64,000 nt of DNA, from positions 89,024 to 153,023 of the forward strand of contig QORU01000017.1 of assembly GCA_003574785.1 (NCBI GenBank). The letters are read 5' to 3'. The DNA comes from Taklimakanibacter deserti. GTDB taxonomy: Bacteria; Pseudomonadota; Alphaproteobacteria; Rhizobiales; Aestuariivirgaceae. How positions within the stretch are numbered: position 1 is the stretch's first letter; every line of letters begins with the position of its first letter. The notes under the pieces were generated by a model that saw only the letters and a list, made by a program, of their open reading frames with translations, was not told the origin of the DNA and searched no databases. Below are positions 59,421 through 64,000 of the stretch, piece after piece. The position numbers and the translations under genes are program-made.

Positions 59421-60296
59421 GTGAGGTCTGCCTACGCGCCAATTCCAGCCGCACTTCTGGTCGGAGCTGTCCTTTTTGCGTCCCCCGAAGCTGAAGCAAG
59501 CAGAGTTGACGACCCCATTGCGCATGCTCAACGGTGGGAGGCGCGACAAAAATACTTCAGATCCGGCACGAAGATCAGGCCCACCAAATTCGGCAAAGCT
59601 CGGAGCCGCAAGTCACCGAACCGTGCCGAGAAAGCGATTGTTGCGCCAAAGGAGCCCGACGCAGCGCTGAAGAAGGCAAGCATCGCCTGGATGGCGATGA
59701 CCAAGACGCAGCGCAGCGGTCCGCGTGAGACAGGCAAGCCCCTTGTAATCGAAACCGCGCCTATCGACCCCGCAAAGGAGGCCATCTTTGCGCCAAGGAA
59801 GGCCGACGCAGCGCAGAAGATGGCAAGCATAGCCTGGATGTCGATGACCAAGACGCTGCGCAGCGGCCCGCGCCAGACAGGCAAGCCCGTCGCGCCCTTG
59901 CCGATCGCCGTGCCCCAGTTTCGGATCAAGCCGAATGAAACGAACGACACCGCCTATGTGGTCGACATCATTCGCGAGCTCGCGCCTTCCTACGGTGTTC
60001 CGACATGGTTTGCGCTGCGCATCGCCATTGTCGAGTCCGGCTACGATCCTTATGCCCGTGGACTGGCCGGCGAGTTTGGCGTCTATCAGCTCAAATGCGA
60101 GACGGCGCGTGTCATGGGCTTTACGGGCGAATGTTTCCAGCTCACCGATGCGCGCACCAATGTGCGCTGGGGCCTCAAGCATCTGTCCCTCGCCATCGCC
60201 TCGTCCGGCGGCGACTTGCAGCTAGCTGCCTCCAAGCACAATGGCGGCCTCGGCTTCAAGTCGCTGGTCCAGAGCTACGTTGCGAAAGTGTTCTGA
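59421..60296 (+). CDS. Lytic transglycosylase-like exported protein with an internal duplication
   Basis: 291 residues from a GTG with GGGGGGA upstream. The signal peptide is SAYAPIPAALLVGAVLFASPEAEA. A basic, low-complexity middle holds two copies of a 34-residue block (APKEPDAALKKASIAWMAMT / APRKADAAQKMASIAWMSMT) offset by 49 residues. The C-terminal domain (about 175-291) is an SLT-type transglycosylase: AIVESGYDPYARG with the catalytic Glu near residue 205, GEFGVYQLKCETARVMGF, and AASKHNGGLGF. Such enzymes cleave glycan strands with formation of 1,6-anhydro ends. The preceding transpeptidase/Mur-ligase fusion suggests a shared wall-related theme, though the 298-bp gap argues for separate transcription. 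The gap shows a small hairpin CCTCAA-N6-TTGAGG (59125-59142) and nothing else clear. Confidence 0.85.
   Translation: MRSAYAPIPAALLVGAVLFASPEAEASRVDDPIAHAQRWEARQKYFRSGTKIRPTKFGKARSRKSPNRAEKAIVAPKEPDAALKKASIAWMAMTKTQRSGPRETGKPLVIETAPIDPAKEAIFAPRKADAAQKMASIAWMSMTKTLRSGPRQTGKPVAPLPIAVPQFRIKPNETNDTAYVVDIIRELAPSYGVPTWFALRIAIVESGYDPYARGLAGEFGVYQLKCETARVMGFTGECFQLTDARTNVRWGLKHLSLAIASSGGDLQLAASKHNGGLGFKSLVQSYVAKVF
59641..59888 (+). repeat. Imperfect direct repeat inside the transglycosylase gene
   Basis: About 101 bp beginning TTGCGCCAA (59641-59741 and 59788-59888), offset 147 bp, in frame. The second copy differs at scattered positions, so the duplication is not new. Confidence 0.75.
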
Positions 60297-60500
60297 CCAG
60301 ACGCACGTATTGCTGACAAAACCGTCGATCAGCCTTGTCCCGCGCACTCTGCTTAAGGCAGATCGCGCATTTGAATGCCGAGATACATACAAGCTTTATC
60401 CTGATCGAGCGTCATGCTTCGAAGGTCGCCCCCAAGTCTCAGAAGTCCGATCAAAAAAAGGCCCAGACTAAGGAAAAACCTCTGTAATGGAATGGCAGAC

Positions 60501-60523
60501 GTGTTGCGGTCAGACTGCAACAC
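60501..60523. repeat. Perfect inverted repeat GTGTTGC-N9-GCAACAC
   Basis: Lies in the 256-bp gap between the transglycosylase and the decayed channel gene. The arms contain the same half-site GCAACA as the autotransporter boxes, but the spacing is 9 instead of 6. Confidence 0.5.
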
Positions 60524-60552
60524 CGCCGATTGCGAGGAAGTGAAACGCTGGT

Positions 60553-61372
60553 TCAAGGCGTGTCGCTAAAGTGCTTCAACCGCAAGTTTTCGAGAGCAAC
60601 TTTCTCGTGTGCCGCGACGATGGCCACGGTCAGCGGCTTTGTCAGGCCACTTCGGAGCGGCAACCCGAAACCATACTTGTCGGGCTCGAAAGTCGCGCCG
60701 ACGACGGTGAGCGTGTTGCCGGGGCGCCGGAGCCTTGCCGGACGTGGCGACTGACATGACGTGATAAAAATTATCCGCAAGCCCGTCGCGCCATCGGTTT
60801 GGAAATTCGCTGTTGAACCGCCGGTCAAAGGTGGTCAGAAGAAACGTGGCCACCACTATGATGCCGGCAAGCATTGCATAAGTGCGCAGGAATCCTGCGT
60901 CGCGCAGCCCCGCGAACACGTCTGAAAAACTTGTCGCGTGATTGTCGTTGACCATCAGACGGAGGCCGGCGTCGTACCAGGGGTGCGTGAAATCGATACG
61001 CTCGATGCGTGCCTCCGTGATCGACAGGTTGGTCACGGCCACGTCGAGCTTTCCGCTGGAGGTTGCCTCGATCAAGTCGGTTACTGTTGCAACCTCTTCA
61101 TAGTCGAAGGGAAGCTTGAGTTTCGCCGCGAGAGCTTCCCACGGCTCGATAGCCATGCCGGTGAACCGGTCGCCTTCCTTCATGACGAAAGGAGGGCTGA
61201 TGTAAACCCCAACCCGAAGCGGCTGCCTGGAAGGCGTGGAAGTGTCCTGGGCGCTTGCCATGCCGACTGCGAGGGTCAAGACGACGCAACTCAGCAGCAA
61301 CCGGATGGCCGCGATCGCCACCCCGAGCCACCGCCGTTCTGCGCAGGAGGGTCTGGGCACTTTCTGTCTCAC
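60553..61372 (-). pseudogene. Decayed glutamate-receptor-like channel (binding domain plus ion channel)
   Basis: The 5' part codes a signal peptide (RLLLSCVVLTLAVGMASAQ), the first lobe of a family-3 binding domain (LRVGVYISPPFVMKEGDRFTG, LDVAVTNLSITEARIERIDF), a first membrane helix (AMLAGIIVVATFLLTTFDRR) and the start of a pore region (ADNFYHVMSVATSGKAP). In relatives this is followed by the pore, a second helix and the second binding lobe. Here the frame turns to Arg-rich nonsense. In a neighbouring frame the sequence resumes with NTLTVVGATFEPDKYGFGLP and LTKPLTVAIVAAHEK, the normal end of such proteins. The middle is thus deleted, with a frameshift at the join near 60712-60735. The gene overlaps chaA by 4 bp (ATGA), so it was once translated with it. 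Confidence 0.8.
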
Positions 61373-62451
61373 GGAACGATCGTCGTGAACAGATAAACGG
61401 CGAAGATCACCAGATGGACGGCGCCCTGCAGGATGGTCGTCCGGCCGGTGCCCAAGGACAGGGTGGCGACGAGGAGCGTCAGGCCCAGCAGAACCATGCC
61501 CTTGAAATCGAGGCCGAGCACCAGGGTCCAGCCGGTGGCGAGCGACACCGCAGCAACCGCCGGGATGGTGAGGCCGATCGAGGCGAGCGCCGAGCCCAGC
61601 GCCAGGTTGATGCTGGTCTGCAGCCGGTCGACGCGTGCCGCCTTCAAGGCCGCGAGGCTTTCGGGCAGGAGGACGATGGCGGCGATGATGATGCCGACGA
61701 CCGCCTTGGGGGCGCCCGCGGACATGACGCCCGCCTCGATGGCCGGCGCCAGCAGTTTGGCGAGGAGCACCACCGCAACGAGGCAGACGAGCAGCAAGGC
61801 GGCGCTCACGGCGGCAACACGCCCGCTCGGCGGTACCGCATGGGCATCTTCGTCATGGGCCGCGGCCCCCGCGGGCAGGAAATAGTCGCGGTGCCGGACC
61901 GTCTGGACAAGCACGAAGGCGCCGTAAAGGAAAAGGGACACGACGGCGATGAGCGCGAGCTGGCTCGTGGAATACATCGGGCCTTCGGTCGTCGTCGTGG
62001 TGTTGGGCAGAACGAGGGTGATCACCGACAGGGCCGCCAGCGTCGCCAGCGCCGCATTCACGCCATAGTGGCCGAAGGACTGCTCACCATGGCGCGAGCC
62101 CCCCACCAGCAGGCAAAGCCCGATCATGCCGTTGAGGATGATCATGATGGCGGCGAAGATCGTGTCGCGCGCCAGCGCCGCCGTGACCTCGCCGCCGGTC
62201 AGCATCATGGAGACGATGAGCGCGACCTCGATCACCGTCACGGCAAGGGCCAGAACCAGGGTGCCGAAGGGCTCGCCCACCCGGTGGGCGACGACCTCGG
62301 CATGATGCACCGCCGCCAGCACGCAGGCGATCAGGCCAAGGCCCAGCGCCACATTGAACAGGGGAAGGGTATAGGCGAAGGACGTGGCAATGAGGAGCCA
62401 GCCAACAAGGGGGCTGAGCCAGGTCCATAGCGGAAGGTGGCCACGAAGCAT
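61369..62451 (-). CDS. chaA: Calcium/cation:proton antiporter (ChaA family)
   Basis: 360 residues, ten or eleven membrane helices, member of the CaCA superfamily. Two inverted alpha-repeat motifs are visible: LALAVTVIEVALIVSMMLTGG with the key Glu, and AIVLLPESLAALKAARVDRLQTSINLALGSALASIGLT with the second Glu. A short charged loop (HDEDAHAVPPSG) separates the halves. It exchanges Ca, Na or K for protons at the inner membrane under alkaline or salt stress. Start ATG at 62451; a weak GAGCGAG lies upstream. The decayed channel gene follows with a 4-bp overlap, so the pair may once have formed a cation-handling unit. Confidence 0.92.
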   Translation of the reverse strand: MLRGHLPLWTWLSPLVGWLLIATSFAYTLPLFNVALGLGLIACVLAAVHHAEVVAHRVGEPFGTLVLALAVTVIEVALIVSMMLTGGEVTAALARDTIFAAIMIILNGMIGLCLLVGGSRHGEQSFGHYGVNAALATLAALSVITLVLPNTTTTTEGPMYSTSQLALIAVVSLFLYGAFVLVQTVRHRDYFLPAGAAAHDEDAHAVPPSGRVAAVSAALLLVCLVAVVLLAKLLAPAIEAGVMSAGAPKAVVGIIIAAIVLLPESLAALKAARVDRLQTSINLALGSALASIGLTIPAVAAVSLATGWTLVLGLDFKGMVLLGLTLLVATLSLGTGRTTILQGAVHLVIFAVYLFTTIVP

Positions 62452-62554
62452 GTCTCGCTCGAAATTAGGGCAAGCGGCCCGCCCCGGCGCGCCACTCCAT
62501 TGATCGGTCGCATATTGGAGGGCCGGGTTCCGATTGTCGATAGACGGCGCGGGC

Positions 62555-63067
62555 TTAGGGCGATGGGAGCCGGCGGATGGCGAGCTTCAGCGAAGGCGCC
62601 GACGCGGAGGAAAGCTGCAGAATCAGGGGGCCCTGCTTGAAGACGAAGCGCACGCTCTTGCGCAAACCCGGGCAGCCATGGACGCCGGAAAATTCGAGCG
62701 ATGGGCGATAGGCGCCGTCCTGGACGATGTCGATCCAGGCCTCGTCCGAAAGCGTCACCTGATAGGTGCCGGGCTTCGCGACCACGCTGAATGCCAGCAC
62801 CGCGCCCAACGGCTTGTCGGGCTTGGGCTTGCCTTCCGGCGGCAGCGCAAAACTCACCTCAGCGCTCGGTTTGAGCGCAAGGTCGAAAGCGCCATCGGCC
62901 GCCTCGCCGACCGACGCGCCCGACTGCAGCTCGGTCAATTTGCCCGCCTCGAACCATGATCTTTCGGCGGCGAGCGGCCATTTGAACTGGGTGCAGGCGG
63001 GGGCCTCCTCGGCCTGCGCCGCGGCTGCCAGAACACAGAGAGCCAACGCCGCAAGCGCGGTGCGCAT
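62555..63067 (-). CDS. Exported protein of unknown function
   Basis: 170 residues from the ATG at 63067, five bases after the mop stop; the frame continues to 63115 but only inside mop. Signal peptide MRTALAALALCVLAAAAQA, then a mostly beta-rich mature part with FKWPLAAERSWFEAGKL, VAKPGTYQVTLSDEAWIDI and FSGVHGCPGLRKSVRFVF. Two cysteines may form a disulfide. The part around GPLILQLSSASAPSLKLAIR resembles small periplasmic beta-sandwich proteins, but no family is recognised. Its place directly after mop suggests co-transcription, possibly under the ModE-like site at 63310. Confidence 0.8.
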   Translation of the reverse strand: MRTALAALALCVLAAAAQAEEAPACTQFKWPLAAERSWFEAGKLTELQSGASVGEAADGAFDLALKPSAEVSFALPPEGKPKPDKPLGAVLAFSVVAKPGTYQVTLSDEAWIDIVQDGAYRPSLEFSGVHGCPGLRKSVRFVFKQGPLILQLSSASAPSLKLAIRRLPSP

Positions 63068-63071
63068 GACT

Positions 63072-63278
63072 TCAGTCCACCGCGACCATGACATCGGAGG
63101 CCTTGATGACGGCATAGGCCGTCATCCCCTTCTTCACCCCCAGCTCCGTGACGGCTTCATTGGTGATCGATGCGGTCACGATGTTGCCGCCGACGTCGAG
63201 ACGGACATGCGAGGTGACGGCGCCTGTGCTGATTTCGACGACAGTCCCCTTAAGGACATTGCGCGCGCTCAATTTCAT
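63072..63278 (-). CDS. mop: Molbindin (Mop/TOBE-domain molybdate-binding protein)
   Basis: 68 residues, the standard length for a single-domain molbindin: MKLSARNVLKGTVVEISTGA, VTSHVRLDVGGNIVTASITN and KKGMTAYAVIKASDVMVAVD. Such proteins form hexamers that store or buffer molybdate in the cytoplasm. The ATG at 63278 has GGAGA about 9 nt upstream; an earlier start at 63329 lies across the operator. It could supply the metal-sensing function that the ModE-like protein at 43132 lacks, but that is inference. Confidence 0.92.
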   Translation of the reverse strand: MKLSARNVLKGTVVEISTGAVTSHVRLDVGGNIVTASITNEAVTELGVKKGMTAYAVIKASDVMVAVD

Positions 63279-63309
63279 GTGCAGAGTCTCCTTCGTCAGT
63301 TCGCTGTCT

Positions 63310-63333
63310 CGTTGTATCTGAAATAGCATAACG
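63310..63333 (-). promoter_or_regulatory. ModE-like inverted site upstream of mop
   Basis: CGTTGTATC-N6-AGCATAACG on the plus strand, 32 bp before the mop ATG. It has the same 24-bp frame (CG ends, N6 centre) as the two modA sites, with outer CGTT/AACG in full symmetry and less symmetric inner bases. Confidence 0.5.
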
Positions 63334-63457
63334 CGAACTGCGCATAACTGGCAATGTTTGGCTTATGCGTGCTTGACCGAATCGTGCGTTGAAACCCAGA
63401 TGAACAAACAGCGTTGGGGACAATGATCGTACCCAGCTGATCAGAAGGAAGCGTCAA

Positions 63458-63781
63458 ATGGCTAGACGTGTTGCTAAGAAGAAAGCCGCGAAGAAAGCTA
63501 AGAAAGCCGCCAAGCGTTCGTCGAAGAAGGCGGCAAGGAAGCCCGCCAAGAAGACAGCCCGCTCGGCGAGAGCCGTAAAGGCGCGCAAGGCCCGGCCGGC
63601 GAAGAAGAAGGCGGCGAAGAAGAAAGCTGCGAAGAAGGCAGGCCCGGTGAGGCGTGCGGTGAGAAGCGTCAAGCGGGCGGCCAAGGCGGCGGTCGCCGCG
63701 GTGACGGGTTCGTCCGCTCCCGAGAGCGCGCCAGCCCCGGAATCACGGCCGGCGGGCGACGGGGACTCCGGACCCAACTGA
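63458..63781 (+). CDS. Histone H1-like Lys/Ala-rich protein
   Basis: 107 residues. Residues 1-80 are almost only Lys, Ala and Arg in KKAAKK-type repeats, with scattered Val, Pro and Ser; the tail (SAPESAPAPESRPAGDGD) is acidic and Pro-rich. The composition matches bacterial H1-like DNA-binding proteins (Hc1/AlgP type), which compact or regulate the nucleoid. AGGAAG precedes the ATG. It is monocistronic, followed by a strong terminator. The simple sequence makes homology weak, so the role is by composition only. Confidence 0.8.
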   Translation: MARRVAKKKAAKKAKKAAKRSSKKAARKPAKKTARSARAVKARKARPAKKKAAKKKAAKKAGPVRRAVRSVKRAAKAAVAAVTGSSAPESAPAPESRPAGDGDSGPN

Positions 63782-63811
63782 GGGCGTCAGTTCAGCTTGA
63801 ATGCGTGCAAC

Positions 63812-63842
63812 ACGGCCGGACGGATGTCCGGCCGTTGTTTTA
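63812..63842 (+). terminator. Rho-independent terminator after the H1-like gene
   Basis: A 10-bp perfect stem ACGGCCGGAC / GTCCGGCCGT with a GGAT loop, then TGTTTTAT. Confidence 0.88.
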
Positions 63843-63864
63843 TGGTCGCCCTTGAGGCGACCAT
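63842..63864. repeat. Inverted repeat ATGGTCGCC-N5-GGCGACCAT
   Basis: A perfect 9-bp stem right after the terminator. The remaining 136 bases of the window show no gene that can be supported. Confidence 0.5.
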
Positions 63865-64000
63865 CCAGGACATAATGGGCTTGTTTGCTGGATGGCCGGG
63901 TCAGGCCCCATAGGCGCTAAGATAAGGCCAGTCCGGGTAATAATGTCCAAGTCTGGGGCATCCGCCGTCGTGGCGGCTCGCGCAAGCGGTATCGGACGCG

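Noticed and set aside
61255..62430. A 391-codon plus-strand frame opposite chaA
   Set aside because: It is hydrophilic and Arg/His/Asp/Gln-rich, the usual shadow of membrane-protein codons, whereas the minus strand codes a clear ChaA.

Overview
This is a high-GC window with gene families typical of an alphaproteobacterium, probably Hyphomicrobiales. Support for that placing: a class III-type 3-hydroxybutyrate dehydrogenase, a ModE-type helix-turn-helix protein with modABC and a free Mop molbindin, a MoxR/DUF58/DUF4381/VWA/BatD operon, ChaA, and autotransporters with a shared alphaproteobacterial-style barrel. The genus cannot be told from the sequence alone.

Layout. (1) 1-1482: the 3' end of clpB and its terminator. 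(2) 1589-34684: about 33 kb holding five tandem, same-strand autotransporter genes. Four (1702, 6848, 17883, 25825) have very large passengers built of Gly-Gly-X triplets (GGNGG/GGAGG/GGDGG) alternating with short beta-strand-like segments. The fifth (14085) keeps the same barrel but carries a non-GGX passenger. Each gene is preceded, 113-140 bp before its start codon, by the same 18-bp element TGTG(G/C)C-N6-GCAACA, so the set looks like one co-regulated surface regulon. Three of the five end in copies of one terminator cassette. The fourth gene is split by a 2-bp CA expansion, and the fifth contains a roughly 552-bp higher-order repeat. (3) 34778-36803: a small secreted protein and a polar amino-acid ABC permease plus binding protein. 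(4) 36992-42942: 3-hydroxybutyrate dehydrogenase, an RND efflux pair and a HAD acid phosphatase. (5) 43132-45337: a ModE-like regulator and a periplasmic sulfatase. (6) 45474-54373: an overlapping operon of a fused transporter-like/spermidine-synthase-like protein, MoxR, DUF58, DUF4381, two VWA proteins and BatD. (7) 54399-57030: modABC behind two ModE-like inverted sites. (8) 57095-60296: an L,D-transpeptidase/Mur-ligase fusion and a lytic transglycosylase, both acting on peptidoglycan. (9) 60553-63278 on the minus strand: a decayed glutamate-receptor-like channel gene, chaA, an unknown exported protein and mop, with a third ModE-like site. (10) 63458-63842: a histone H1-like protein and its terminator.

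Two regulatory groups emerge. One is the autotransporter regulon with its own box. The other is a molybdenum group (ModE-like protein, modABC, mop) joined by three 24-bp sites of the same geometry. The autotransporter cluster is the strongest candidate for an undescribed system: a family of PE_PGRS-like, possibly polyglycine-II-folded passengers exported by type V secretion, with DNA-level signs of recombination and slippage. All functional statements rest on reading motifs; no database search was run.
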